Shown here one piece after another: positions 17,314 to 26,231 of a DNA stretch of 39,825 bases. The stretch is from contig JAHDID010000054.1 in assembly GCA_020630975.1 (NCBI GenBank), positions 1 to 39,825 of the forward strand, written 5' to 3'. Numbering within the stretch: position 1 is the first letter of the stretch; the number at the start of each line of letters is the position of its first letter. Below the pieces are notes generated by a model, which made no database searches, had not been told where the DNA came from, and saw only the letters and a program-made list of their open reading frames with translations. The position numbers were made by a program, and so were the translations under genes. The stretch comes from Verrucomicrobiota bacterium (lineage in GTDB: Bacteria; Verrucomicrobiota; Verrucomicrobiia; Verrucomicrobiales; DEV007).

Positions 17314-18735
17314 ATGAAAACGATTTACGCTTTTCTCACCATGGTCGCCGTGGCATCGCCGCTAGCAGCTCTCGACCAGGGCGCTCTATCCGCTGTCGCC
17401 CAGAAGTTCTCCGGCACCACTGCCGATGAGCAATACCTCGCCAGAGTCGAGCTTAACCGCCTGATCGATACGGCCAGCACACCTGGCACAGGCGATCGAG
17501 CAGCTGTCACCACTACTCTGCTAGCAGTGCTCGCTGCAGCCGACACACCCGCTGAGGCGAAAAAATACATCGTCCGCTCGCTGGCCAATACCGGCACCGC
17601 CGCCGCTGTACCAGCCCTCACCGACATGCTCAATGGCACCGATGCCCGACTACAAGAAGAGGCACTCCAAGCTCTCGAGCTGATCCCTGGCGATGCCGCT
17701 ACAGCATCCCTAGCCGCCGCTCTCGATGCTGCCACCGATGGCCGCAGCAAAGTCAGCCTAGCCAATGCTCTAGCTACCAAGAAAGCCACCTCAGCGATCC
17801 CCGCCCTGGCCAAGCTCGTCTCAGATGCCGATGCAGACGTCGCCCAAGCCGCTATCGAGGCACTCGCACGCATCGGCGGACAGCCCGCTATCGATGCCCT
17901 GCTCGCAGGCGACACCGCTAGCTCCGATGTGGGCAAAGCCCTACTCATCGCCAGCAGCGGCTCTGCAGAGGTCGCGCGCCAAGTCTACACTGCCGCTACC
18001 GACTCCACGGTGAAAGCCGCCGCCCTAGCCGCACTAAAAGACAGCGCTCTCATCGATACCGCCCTGCAGAGCGACGATGCCATCCTGCGCCGCACCGCAC
18101 TCCAGACAGGGCTCGCCTCCGGTCAGCAGAGCGTCCAGCAGCTAGTCACCAGCGCCTACGGAGATCTTTCCACCGATGAGCGCCTACTCGTGCTAGCCCA
18201 TCTCGATCTCGTCCAGCCAGCCGACGCTGCCGCACAGCTAGCCCTGACCAGCGCCGCCGCTGAGGACACCGCCGAAAAGGCCGCCGCTCTACGCGCCCTA
18301 CGCAGCGCCGACAGCCAGGAGGCATTTGCCGCCACACTCGCAGGTCTAGCCGACCGCGATAGAAACGTCAGCGATGCCGCCAGTATCGCCATCGCCGCCA
18401 TGCCCTACGCAGCAGCCGAGTCCGAGCTAGTCGCCATGCTCAAAGGCGACAACAGCGATGCCAAGCGCAACGCCATCAAAGCTGCGACCTACCGCAAGAT
18501 CGACGGACTCAATGCCATCCTCATCGACATCGTGAAAGGCAGCGATAAAAATGCCGGCAAAGACGCACTCAAGATGCTTTTCACCACAGCCACCGTAGCC
18601 GATCTCGAAGCCATCGTCAGCGCCGCCAAAGCCTCCACCGATACAGCCCAGCAGAAGATGATGTACGCCGCCTCAAAGAAAATCGCCGAACGCATCGGCA
18701 CCGACGCCGCGACTAAGCTAGTAGAGGGCCTATAG
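17314..18735 (+). CDS. Secreted HEAT-repeat protein
   Basis: A 473-residue Ala-rich helical protein. The ATG at 17314 gives a clean signal peptide (MKTIYAFLTMVAVASPLAA), and the 22-residue in-frame extension upstream is probably untranslated. The remainder consists of paired-helix units such as AAVPALTDMLNG, AIPALAKLVSD and AAIEALARIGG, which are HEAT/PBS-lyase-like repeats covering most of the length. Such solenoids bind proteins and have no enzymatic activity of their own. It lies 40 bp after the oxidoreductase gene and is followed by a terminator-like hairpin, so the two may be one transcription unit. The partner is unknown. Confidence 0.85.
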   Translation: MKTIYAFLTMVAVASPLAALDQGALSAVAQKFSGTTADEQYLARVELNRLIDTASTPGTGDRAAVTTTLLAVLAAADTPAEAKKYIVRSLANTGTAAAVPALTDMLNGTDARLQEEALQALELIPGDAATASLAAALDAATDGRSKVSLANALATKKATSAIPALAKLVSDADADVAQAAIEALARIGGQPAIDALLAGDTASSDVGKALLIASSGSAEVARQVYTAATDSTVKAAALAALKDSALIDTALQSDDAILRRTALQTGLASGQQSVQQLVTSAYGDLSTDERLLVLAHLDLVQPADAAAQLALTSAAAEDTAEKAAALRALRSADSQEAFAATLAGLADRDRNVSDAASIAIAAMPYAAAESELVAMLKGDNSDAKRNAIKAATYRKIDGLNAILIDIVKGSDKNAGKDALKMLFTTATVADLEAIVSAAKASTDTAQQKMMYAASKKIAERIGTDAATKLVEGL

Positions 18736-18742
18736 AAAAAAA

Positions 18743-18774
18743 TCAGCACCCTCACAGGGGTGCTGACAGCTTTT
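18743..18774 (+). terminator. Probable intrinsic terminator after the HEAT-repeat gene
   Basis: A perfect 9-bp stem, TCAGCACCC (18743-18751) with GGGTGCTGA (18758-18766), has a 6-nt loop and starts 8 nt after the stop codon. A short TTTT (18771-18774) follows four bases later. The stem is strong and the T-tract weak. The first bases of the TTGTACCCTATTGAA repeat overlap the T-tract. Confidence 0.65.
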
Positions 18775-18787
18775 GTACCCTATTGAA
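18773..18787 (+). repeat. Single copy of the TTGTACCCTATTGAA repeat
   Basis: An exact 15/15 copy of the motif found downstream of parB and of the metal-binding lipoprotein gene. It lies 38 nt after the HEAT-gene stop codon, immediately after a terminator-like hairpin, in the sense direction of that gene. No second copy lies 21 bp away here. Confidence 0.8.
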
Positions 18788-19006
18788 TTACCTATTCTCG
18801 AAGAGCTTGAGTTTTTATAGCATTGGGAAATCCATGTAGAATCGCACTGCAAGAGAAGTTTCTTCATGGATTTTTCGAATGGGCCATGGATTCGCATGCA
18901 TTTTATATCGTAGCTTTCAGCTTTCGCAGGTTATTAAATGTTATACACAAGGAGAGGCGACGTCCCGTCGCCCGGCTACCCGAGCCATCAACCCTCTGAT
19001 CTAGGC

Positions 19007-19840
19007 ATGCCACCACTCCATTCCTTCGACTGCAAAGGAATGAATACGAACTTCCAGATTCGTATTCACCACCCAGACGTATCCTTTGCTCGAAAGGTAG
19101 CAGGCAATTGCTTTGTCCAACTCGAGACACTCGAAGCCCAGCTCAGTCGCTATCGCCACGATAGCGACGTCACCCGTATCAATCAGCTTCAGGCCGGCCA
19201 ATCTCTACTCGTCTCCGATATCACTTGGCGCTGCCTACAGCGATCACTAGAGGCCACGGCCCTCACTCAGGGCCTGTTTGATGTCACACTCGGTGCCCAG
19301 ACTCGCCACCCCTCCGAGGAGCCCACTTGTCCGCTTTCCACCGGCCGACTGGCCCTATCGCCCGATCGCCCCGAGATCATCTGCGAAGAAGACGGCCGCG
19401 AAATCGACTTCGGCGGTATTGGCAAAGGCTTCGCCCTAGACGAGATGGCCACCACCCTGCTCGACCTAGGAGTCGAGTCAGCCCTGCTCAGCTGCGGTGC
19501 CAGCACTCACTTAGCCATCGGCTCCCACCCTTGGCAGATGGAGCTCACTGGCGATCACCAGCAGCGAGACATCGCCCTACTAGGCCAGTCACTCAGCGCC
19601 AGCGGGACCGGCGCACAGGGCGAGCACGTCATCCATCCCGACACTGGCTTACCACCTCCCTACGCCTACCGCCGTGCTTGGATCGTGGCAGACACCGCCG
19701 CCCTAGCCGATGCCCTATCTACCGCCTGCCTCATCATGGACGATGAGATGCTGCCCCACTTTGCCACATCCATACAAGATCGATCCATCGCCATCCATGT
19801 AGAAAGTATAGACAGCGATGAAATCCGACAAATCTGCTAA
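19007..19840 (+). CDS. apbE: ApbE-like FAD:protein FMN transferase
   Basis: The enzyme attaches FMN from FAD to a Thr of target flavoproteins, such as Nqr/Rnf subunits or exported flavoproteins. Motifs in order: FDCKGMNTNFQI (the aMGT-like start), LSRYRHDSDVTRIN, IDFGGIGKGFALD (the flavin-binding core), LSCGAS, LSASGTG, HVIHPDTG and DALSTA. The length of 277 residues from ATG 19007 is somewhat short for the family and lacks a signal peptide. An ATG at 18938 would add 23 non-conserved residues after a possible AGGAGAGG-like site, so the start is uncertain. No Nqr, Rnf or FMN-bind protein is in the window, so the target is unknown. The stop is 22 bp before the preferred start of the ankyrin gene. 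Confidence 0.88.
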   Translation: MPPLHSFDCKGMNTNFQIRIHHPDVSFARKVAGNCFVQLETLEAQLSRYRHDSDVTRINQLQAGQSLLVSDITWRCLQRSLEATALTQGLFDVTLGAQTRHPSEEPTCPLSTGRLALSPDRPEIICEEDGREIDFGGIGKGFALDEMATTLLDLGVESALLSCGASTHLAIGSHPWQMELTGDHQQRDIALLGQSLSASGTGAQGEHVIHPDTGLPPPYAYRRAWIVADTAALADALSTACLIMDDEMLPHFATSIQDRSIAIHVESIDSDEIRQIC

Positions 19841-19862
19841 CCACCACTACCACATCAGAGAT

Positions 19863-20558
19863 ATGATATCACGACTCAGCCACACACTACACAGCGCCGC
19901 TCTAGCTATACTTTCCGCTACCATCCTCACCTCCTGCCAGGAGCAGCCATCGACTCCCGAGCCCACCCCAGAGATCCAGCCAAAACCGGCAGCAAAAATC
20001 ACCAGCATCGACGAAGCCATTGCACGCGGCAATACCGAAGCCGTCGAGCAGATCCTAGCCGCTACCCCAGAGGCTGCTAATACTGGCACCCGACCCAACT
20101 CCCCCCCACTCCACCAGGCCCTACTCCGCAAAAAGCCAGAGATCGCCCAACTCCTGATCGACGCTGGTGCCGATTCCAACGCCACAGACGCCACCAAGCG
20201 TACCCCTCTACACCTATGCGTCGAGCGCGACCTGCCAGACCTCATAGCCCCACTCATAGCAGCTGGCGCCAAACCTAGCCAACGCGACGACGCAGGCTGG
20301 ACCCCACTCCACCTAGCCGGCGCCAAAAACCGCCTAACCGCCGCCCAACAACTCCTTGCCCACGGTGCCAACATCGATGCCCGTAGCAACTTAGGCGGCA
20401 CCCCCCTCCACGAAGCAGCAGCCAGCGGCAGCCCAGAGATCATCCAACTCTACCTAGACGCCGGAGTCGACACCTCCGTGGTAGCAGAAGGCGGCACAGC
20501 CTTGGATATTGCTAAGGAGTTTGAGAATGAGGCTGGGGTGAAATTATTAAGTGAGTAA
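19863..20558 (+). CDS. Ankyrin-repeat lipoprotein
   Basis: An exported ankyrin protein of about 231 residues. The ATG at 19863 gives an ideal lipoprotein signal (MISRLSHTLH, hydrophobic core, lipobox ILTSC). An ATG at 19818 overlapping apbE is also in frame but would lengthen the n-region by 15 polar residues. After a Pro-rich spacer come about five ankyrin units. The recognisable cores are PPLHQALLRKKPEIAQLLID, TPLHLCVERDLPDLIAPLIA, TPLHLAGAKNRLTAAQQLLA and TPLHEAAASGSPEIIQLYLD, each ending in a GA-type turn. These mediate protein binding. The close spacing suggests co-transcription with apbE, but no functional link is apparent. Confidence 0.85.
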   Translation: MISRLSHTLHSAALAILSATILTSCQEQPSTPEPTPEIQPKPAAKITSIDEAIARGNTEAVEQILAATPEAANTGTRPNSPPLHQALLRKKPEIAQLLIDAGADSNATDATKRTPLHLCVERDLPDLIAPLIAAGAKPSQRDDAGWTPLHLAGAKNRLTAAQQLLAHGANIDARSNLGGTPLHEAAASGSPEIIQLYLDAGVDTSVVAEGGTALDIAKEFENEAGVKLLSE

Positions 20559-20637
20559 CGCGCCAATTCAAAAAAGCACACGATAATAAGTTGATCAACC
20601 AGACAAAAAAACCACACTGAAAGAAAAAAATTTCAGC

Positions 20638-22425
20638 ATGTTCAGAATATTAATCACACTAATTTTCACATGCTCTCTATCATATGCTGACAGAGAGGTT
20701 TACCCGAATGAAGACGACTCTTTCGAGAAGAAGCTTAGAGCGGATATCATGGGCAGCCAGTATGAAAGAGTAGAGCACTGGATTCGGCAATCCACACCCG
20801 AGCAATTGCAAACCGAATACCGAGGATGGTCATTCCTTAGCCGACTAATTGGCGGTCCAAGACTAGGTCTAACGATCACTGAGTCAGGCAGCATCTTCTT
20901 TTCAGCAGACGATACAATGACCTACGGCGGCGATCCCGAAAAAGTCCTGCCACTAGTCAATCTAATGCTAGACAAGGGAGTCAACCCAGACTTCAGCGGG
21001 CCAAATGTAGAATCTACCCCATTAAAACATGCACTTCGGTACCAAATGCCAGAGGTAGCAAAAACGCTAATCAACCGAGGCGCCACTTATACAACAGAAG
21101 AACTCCTAAACTGGGTAACCAGATATAAAATTACCGATAATTGGCTAATCGAACAAATACTAAGCGAAGGGCACACCTTAGACACTAAAATCAAAGACGA
21201 CTCCGTCTCCCTTGCCACAATTTTGAGCAACCAGTCAGACGAGGGTAGAAAGGTAGCAAACGATAGCTACTATCCGTGGCTCGACTTTGCGCCAATGGAC
21301 CAAAAGCCGGAGCAACTCACTTTGTTGCAAGATCAATTCTGTAGAGCGATCTTTAAGAGATCGAAAGCGTTCGATTCCTGGGCCAAAAAATACTATGGCG
21401 CATTACAAGCTCTTGCAGCCACATCCGAAGACCCCAATATTCCCTTGTTATGTAAGCAAGAGCAAAAAGCTATATTACAACTGGATTTCACCACAACTCA
21501 AAACCCAAGCATCCGATCTCTGCAGAGACAGCAATGGAACCTCCTGATTCAAGCTGCAAAAAGTGACAAAGCAACACTAATCCCACTCTTCACAGTTTAT
21601 CTCGATCAATTGTTAAAGATTAGCGGCGAACTCCTTGATGAAGAGCACCCACAGAAAGTTTCTCATATCTGGAGAAACTTTAATCGCATCGAGATGCTAA
21701 TGACAATCATCGACCCCGATAACCCCCGTTTTTATTCACCACATGGACTGAAGATTTGGACTAATAAAATCGCAATCGTCTTCTGCCTAAACACACTCCC
21801 AGTCGTCAATCAATCTTGGAACCACAAAGATCCCACCAATTATTTTAGAGTAGCTAAATTATCTGAGACTACAATCCCCATTATACCAACAAATGTTAGG
21901 TATCAAGTAATGGTTGCAAGCGGTGCGGTCTGCTGGCAAGGGCAACGGCTAGAAGGTGGAAGTTCAAGTCCTAGATTAAAAGGAAAAGGCTTCACTTTGG
22001 ACTGGGAGATCAAAGATGGAAGAACCGCTACATTGATCCCTGATCAATCTAAAATGCGAATTAACAAATACAAACCTGGAGAATGGCTTGTTTCATCCCA
22101 AACAAATAAAGACGAAAGCTTTCAGTTTATAAGAGGTTCCCGCCGACTACCCTACCGAGATGATCTAATTGCCGTTCAATTCGCTAGCTCCATAAAGCCA
22201 GACACCATTCTCTTTATAACAGACAATTGGGCCATGACACAACAAAGGCAACGAGAGATTTTAACAAGTGAATCAGAGCATCCCGAGATCCAAGAAATGC
22301 TTCATACAAATAGAACAGCCTCGAATGCTCGCATCTTTTCTATCTCCGTCGACTCGCCCTGGCTACCCTCATTTACAACACAAAGCTTTGGAAAGTGCGT
22401 AGTCGCCAATCCTACTTTACCATAG
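20638..22425 (+). CDS. Secreted protein with ankyrin-like and possible VWA-like regions, function unknown
   Basis: A 595-residue protein starting with a signal peptide (MFRILITLIFTCSLSYA). Residues about 100-160 look like two weak ankyrin units (LVNLMLDKGVNPDF, TPLKHALRYQMPEVAKTLINRG). The middle is helical and unfamiliar. Near the C-terminus, KPDTILFITDNWAM and then ARIFSISVDSPW followed by TQSFGKCV resemble the strand-turn order at the end of von Willebrand A domains, but the MIDAS signature is not evident, so this is only suggestive. The gene is clearly AT-richer than those to its left and uses more A/T-ending codons. It converges on the LRR gene with 10 bp between stops. No function is assigned. 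Confidence 0.65.
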   Translation: MFRILITLIFTCSLSYADREVYPNEDDSFEKKLRADIMGSQYERVEHWIRQSTPEQLQTEYRGWSFLSRLIGGPRLGLTITESGSIFFSADDTMTYGGDPEKVLPLVNLMLDKGVNPDFSGPNVESTPLKHALRYQMPEVAKTLINRGATYTTEELLNWVTRYKITDNWLIEQILSEGHTLDTKIKDDSVSLATILSNQSDEGRKVANDSYYPWLDFAPMDQKPEQLTLLQDQFCRAIFKRSKAFDSWAKKYYGALQALAATSEDPNIPLLCKQEQKAILQLDFTTTQNPSIRSLQRQQWNLLIQAAKSDKATLIPLFTVYLDQLLKISGELLDEEHPQKVSHIWRNFNRIEMLMTIIDPDNPRFYSPHGLKIWTNKIAIVFCLNTLPVVNQSWNHKDPTNYFRVAKLSETTIPIIPTNVRYQVMVASGAVCWQGQRLEGGSSSPRLKGKGFTLDWEIKDGRTATLIPDQSKMRINKYKPGEWLVSSQTNKDESFQFIRGSRRLPYRDDLIAVQFASSIKPDTILFITDNWAMTQQRQREILTSESEHPEIQEMLHTNRTASNARIFSISVDSPWLPSFTTQSFGKCVVANPTLP

Positions 22426-22435
22426 CCCCCTTCAA

Positions 22436-24271
22436 CTATTCTGAAATTGGCAACTTATCACAGCTCGAAATATTCACCCTATCTGGGCGACTAATCGAAA
22501 ACATTGGCTCAATCGAGCTAAGATCGTCACAAAACCGCAAATCCAGATGGTCGATCGAATTTACTCTTCCCAACGAATCTAAATCAGATAGTTTTGAAAC
22601 ACTAGAAAGATAGAGGTAATTTAGTCTCGATTTGCTTAATACGGGCTCAATGGCAAGAAGGCTCCCACCCATTACAACCAAATCACTTAAAGCCATATGA
22701 CCATCAAGTCCTGACAACAATCGTAAATCGCACTTCCTAAGTGTCACACTCTCTAATTCAGGGGACACCGACAGATCAAGCTCATCTAAGGTATATCCCC
22801 TCAGCTTCAAAAACTCCAATTGCGGCCAATTCTCAAGTGATAGACTGCTAAGCTCCCCACCTCCGAGGTCTAAACGTTTAAGACCGCTAAAGCGCTCTGC
22901 CGACTCTATATGCTCGTCAGAAACAGCATACAAGGTAAGATCACAAATTGATTCGGGTAAACGCTCAAGATCCCCCACTTCTGCATCAACAAGGCTTCCG
23001 GTAAATCTCTTCAATACTGGACAATCGCTAGACGTCGGCACGTATCGCCCCTGATAAACTTTTAACCCCTTCAAATTACCCGAACCAAACCAATCATCTA
23101 AGGACTCCCTATCAAGCCGGTAATCTGCAATATCTAGATATTCTAATTCTTTCAATCCTTTTAACAAATCGAAATCATCGCTCCGATATAAATCAGACTG
23201 ATTACTAATTCTCAGGTACCTCAAACCTGATCCTGATTCGACTCCCGCTCCAATCAACTGCTTGCTATCAGCCACGCAAACAGCTCTCAGCTTCCTATTT
23301 TCTGAAAAGTCGAGATTTATCTTCGTACTGAAAGAAGCTAAATCTCTATTATTTACTTTATAAGTCCCTCTTTTTGTAATTAAGAACAATAAATCTTTGA
23401 GATTTCTAGTGCCAACTTGCCAATCGATATTGGAATAATTCCAAAAAGTAAGTTGCGTAAGCCTCGGAAAAGATAACTCAAGGGGAAGACATCTCGAATT
23501 TACATTTCCATAATAATCGAGAAATAGCAGATCTAGTTCTCGAAATTTATCGAGATTCGAAAGCTCTACCTGTCCCGAAAAGCCGATAATACGCTGACCG
23601 CTTAACTGTGCCAGTAACTCTTCGCCCATTCGTTCTCGAGTCGATATGAGTAACTGTTGAGTCTTAGGTAATTTTTTAAATAAACCCTTGAGATTATTGT
23701 TTTTATTTATTACGCAGAGATGATCATCCAATTGGCCAGGAGGTAGTTCAATATCAGAAGTTACCGCAAAGATTTTCACAGGCCCTTCTCCACGTTTCAA
23801 CCATAAGCAACCACCCTTTTCCACCACCCCTATAGTTTCTTCCCCTTGATACTGGAAAAAAGCTTTTCCAACATCACCTTCTATCTCCACCCAACTCCCC
23901 ACAGGGAGATACTTGTGGAAAATACGTGCCTCTGAATCATGGTTATCAAGATACGATCCAAATCGCGGCTCGTATAACTCTCCTCTTGTAACGATCTTGA
24001 CGCGTTTTACGCTCCCAAGCCTCTCTTCAGATTTCAATATTAAGGCCTGCAGCTTCTGTTTACTACCATCACTTAATCGCTTATATGGGTACGGTATCGT
24101 TCTAGCATCTGTTGTTTGAAAGATAACAGTCTCACCCTCAAGCCTCAGAAAGATTGCTTGCATTTCTTTTCCTGACTCATTCGTCCATGTCTCAACTCCT
24201 TGTTGGCATACGGCCGACTTGAGCGTCCAGAGCATCAAAACCACGTAACAAAAAAATTTAAGATTAAGCAT
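22436..24271 (-). CDS. Secreted SHD1-like/leucine-rich-repeat protein
   Basis: A 611-residue protein. The ATG at 24271 is preferred over a TTG at 24289 and begins a signal peptide (MLNLKFFCYVVLMLWTLKSAVC). Just after it, WTNESGKEMQAIFLRLEGE through IPYPYKRLSDGSKQKL matches the SHD1-like fold common in exported PVC proteins. A beta-rich stretch follows. From about residue 230 to the end there are irregular leucine-rich repeats (LEYLDIADYRL, LKRLDLGGGEL, LEFLKLRGYTL and LDLRFCDDLSS). LRRs and SHD1 both suggest protein binding, and no catalytic site is seen. AT-rich like its neighbours. The role is unknown. Confidence 0.7.
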   Translation of the reverse strand: MLNLKFFCYVVLMLWTLKSAVCQQGVETWTNESGKEMQAIFLRLEGETVIFQTTDARTIPYPYKRLSDGSKQKLQALILKSEERLGSVKRVKIVTRGELYEPRFGSYLDNHDSEARIFHKYLPVGSWVEIEGDVGKAFFQYQGEETIGVVEKGGCLWLKRGEGPVKIFAVTSDIELPPGQLDDHLCVINKNNNLKGLFKKLPKTQQLLISTRERMGEELLAQLSGQRIIGFSGQVELSNLDKFRELDLLFLDYYGNVNSRCLPLELSFPRLTQLTFWNYSNIDWQVGTRNLKDLLFLITKRGTYKVNNRDLASFSTKINLDFSENRKLRAVCVADSKQLIGAGVESGSGLRYLRISNQSDLYRSDDFDLLKGLKELEYLDIADYRLDRESLDDWFGSGNLKGLKVYQGRYVPTSSDCPVLKRFTGSLVDAEVGDLERLPESICDLTLYAVSDEHIESAERFSGLKRLDLGGGELSSLSLENWPQLEFLKLRGYTLDELDLSVSPELESVTLRKCDLRLLSGLDGHMALSDLVVMGGSLLAIEPVLSKSRLNYLYLSSVSKLSDLDSLGRVNSIDHLDLRFCDDLSSIEPMFSISRPDRVNISSCDKLPISE

Positions 24272-24749
24272 AACTTTAGATCCAAACAAACTCTCTTTTC
24301 TTCGCCTGATTTAGAAGCATATTCAATACCAAAGCGTAGAAACTACCTTCCGACGATTTCACCTAAATACCGAATGTTTGGGTGAAAGTCTAAAATTAAA
24401 CGAAGAAATGCCGGATGAGGTGTGATTTCTTGTCATTTTGAGGCAGTCACGAATTTGCTTTAGTAATTTTTTGTGATGTCAATAGCTGGATACTTGGGGC
24501 AGTAGAACCATTTGTGCTCCTACCCAAATGTCAGGATACTTGGGGCCTAATACACACAACCGATCCATCCCCCCACACCTGAAGGCGGTGGAAATGTGTC
24601 AAAGGCGACAGGCGAGTGACAGCGGCATTGGTTGCGTCACCTCAGACTCGATCCACTCCGAGGTGATTGGAGCTAAAATGTCTGCCTGAATGAGAGATAA
24701 AATTTTATGGAAATTATAATAAAGAAGCTTAAAGTTTTTGGCGCCATTC
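24272..24749. other. Gene-free stretch with a direct-repeat/hairpin motif
   Basis: No credible gene is seen. The only clear structure is at 24488-24546: the 13-bp GGATACTTGGGGC (24488-24500 and 24534-24546) flanks an inverted pair CATTTG (24509-24514) and CAAATG (24525-24530). The stretch probably contains promoters for the two divergent genes at its ends, but I cannot pick a convincing -35/-10 pair. Confidence 0.5.
24488..24546. repeat. 13-bp direct repeat flanking a small dyad
   Basis: Two identical GGATACTTGGGGC copies 46 bp apart enclose a 6-bp dyad. The arrangement could be paired binding sites or the scar of a small element. The rest of the window was not seen to contain another copy. 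Confidence 0.6.
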
Positions 24750-25766
24750 ATGAATCTCGAAAAATCACTGTACCTCAGCTTGTTCTTATCCTTTAAGCTC
24801 AGGCTAGCTGTTGGGATTGGGACAGTGCTTTTGACTCTACCCATTGTATGGCTCGTAGTTGGGACCCCAGCCGAGCTGAAAGATCTGCGGTTTAATCTCG
24901 ATATTGCATCCGTCTCTCTGATGATGCTTCCGATTATAGGAGCCATCCTTTGTTTGCCGATACCAGCCACATTGGTGATTAAGACAGTGGCGTTGCTTCT
25001 GGTAGGACTGTGCGGGATTACACTGTCACAATCTTCGTCTCCTTTTTCTTACTCGTCTATTAAACTCCTTCTTTGGGGAGGTGCCTCTTGTACAGTCCTA
25101 TTTCTGCCCCTGTCAAAGTGGTTGGCTGATCCTAGTTTGATGGATAATTCTTCGGCTAAGCAACGTGTCCCCACTGAGGTAATGGCCACGACCTCAGATC
25201 TGGGCTTTATGACAGTGTTTACCAATCCTGATTGCAGTTGGAACAAGCTAATCGGGGTCGCAGATGGGTATGTCGTATTTGGGAAACCTAAGGCTGATGA
25301 ATTGCCCAAGGTTATCGAAGCGTTAAGAAGTCACAGGGCTGTATCGGACAAAGTGACCACGATCGAATTTTCAGATATCACTGAAATTAGTTACTTTGAA
25401 GGGGCTGATTTAGGCATCCATTACCGCGGAGCGGACGGTAAAATTAAAGCTTCGTACTATGAAGGCGTAGATGAGCAGGTCCCCGAATGTTTCCAGATAT
25501 TAAAGCACAAGATTGGTGATACTTTTGTATCTCAGCGAATGATCTGGACACCAGCTCAAGCAATAGTATGGCCAGCTGCTTTAAGTCTTGTGCTCGGAGG
25601 CGCCGTATTTGGTAGTTATAAGTTACTTCATGATGTCACTTTGGGCCCTATTGCATGCAGACAATTGGTTTTATTTATAGGGGGGGCCTTGGTACTTTTG
25701 TCCCTTTTTTGGGGTTTGAAACGGTACAAATCTCCCCCAGTGAAACTGGCTCTGCTATCAGTTTGA
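24750..25766 (+). CDS. Multi-pass inner-membrane protein, function unknown
   Basis: A 338-residue membrane protein. The ATG at 24750 is chosen over a TTG four codons upstream. Hydrophobic segments suggest four transmembrane helices in the first 120 residues (around 17-36, 52-72, 76-93, 100-118). A soluble domain of about 140 residues follows, then two more helices (about 266-288 and 300-318). The soluble part has alternating strands (TTIEFSDITEISYFEG, LGIHYRGADGKIKASYY) that resemble a PH-like fold, but this is only an impression. No transporter or enzyme signature is recognised. It belongs to the AT-rich block and has no evident operon partner. Confidence 0.65.
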   Translation: MNLEKSLYLSLFLSFKLRLAVGIGTVLLTLPIVWLVVGTPAELKDLRFNLDIASVSLMMLPIIGAILCLPIPATLVIKTVALLLVGLCGITLSQSSSPFSYSSIKLLLWGGASCTVLFLPLSKWLADPSLMDNSSAKQRVPTEVMATTSDLGFMTVFTNPDCSWNKLIGVADGYVVFGKPKADELPKVIEALRSHRAVSDKVTTIEFSDITEISYFEGADLGIHYRGADGKIKASYYEGVDEQVPECFQILKHKIGDTFVSQRMIWTPAQAIVWPAALSLVLGGAVFGSYKLLHDVTLGPIACRQLVLFIGGALVLLSLFWGLKRYKSPPVKLALLSV

Positions 25767-26231
25767 ACTATACGGTAGAGTGATGAGTTTTGACTTGGAT
25801 ATTGTTACCTCATCCAACTCACCGAACCAACGCCTCGAGCCTACAGATTCAGCCCGCACCTCGCTAGCCTCATTGTCGCAGCACCGGTGGCCATGCCGCT
25901 CTTGAAAGCCCTCAAAGGAACCGGGACCCAGCACCTACTCTCACTCGACCACCGCAGGCTCTTCAGGCCATGGCCCCACCGAGGGCGTACAACAACATAC
26001 GAGGAGGCTGCACGATACCGCGCACTACCAGTTCGCGGTATGCCCCAGCGCTCCGATAGCTTGCAGCCACGCCTCATCGTAGATCTCGATTTGCGCCAGC
26101 CTCCCGGCACAGCGCGGCCCCAGATTTCGCATCTGCTCGATGGATCGATTGTCATTCATCTCGTCACACTTTACGCAACCCGCCCCCCTCTTTTTTTGAG
26201 GTTGGAGGCCAGGCTAACTCAAAGAAGCTGT
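25767..26231. other. Gene-free stretch, possibly holding a decayed LamG-type gene end
   Basis: No intact gene is recognised. On the minus strand, 26025-26190 reads GRLAQIEIYDEAWLQAIGAL and ends in NW-stop. This resembles the C-terminus of LamG/concanavalin-A-like proteins (usually GxLaxvxiYdrAL), but no complete domain or start precedes it. Overlapping open frames on both strands look like GC-driven shadows. Confidence 0.4.
26025..26190 (-). pseudogene. Possible remnant of a LamG-domain protein C-terminus
   Basis: The frame closing at 26025-26027 (TAG on the minus strand) encodes RCAGRLAQIEIYDEAW followed by LQAIGALGHTANW. The LAQIEIYDEA segment is like the last strand of LamG domains. Upstream it runs into an unconvincing sequence near the tetR promoter with no start. 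This is a tentative reading based on one short motif. Confidence 0.25.

Noticed and set aside
17325-17948. 207-codon minus-strand frame inside the HEAT-repeat gene
   Set aside because: Ala/Ser/Arg-rich antisense of the periodic HEAT sequence.
24599-24970. Minus-strand frame of 123 codons upstream of and overlapping the membrane protein gene
   Set aside because: Overlaps the first transmembrane helices of the better-supported plus-strand gene and has no coherent domain.
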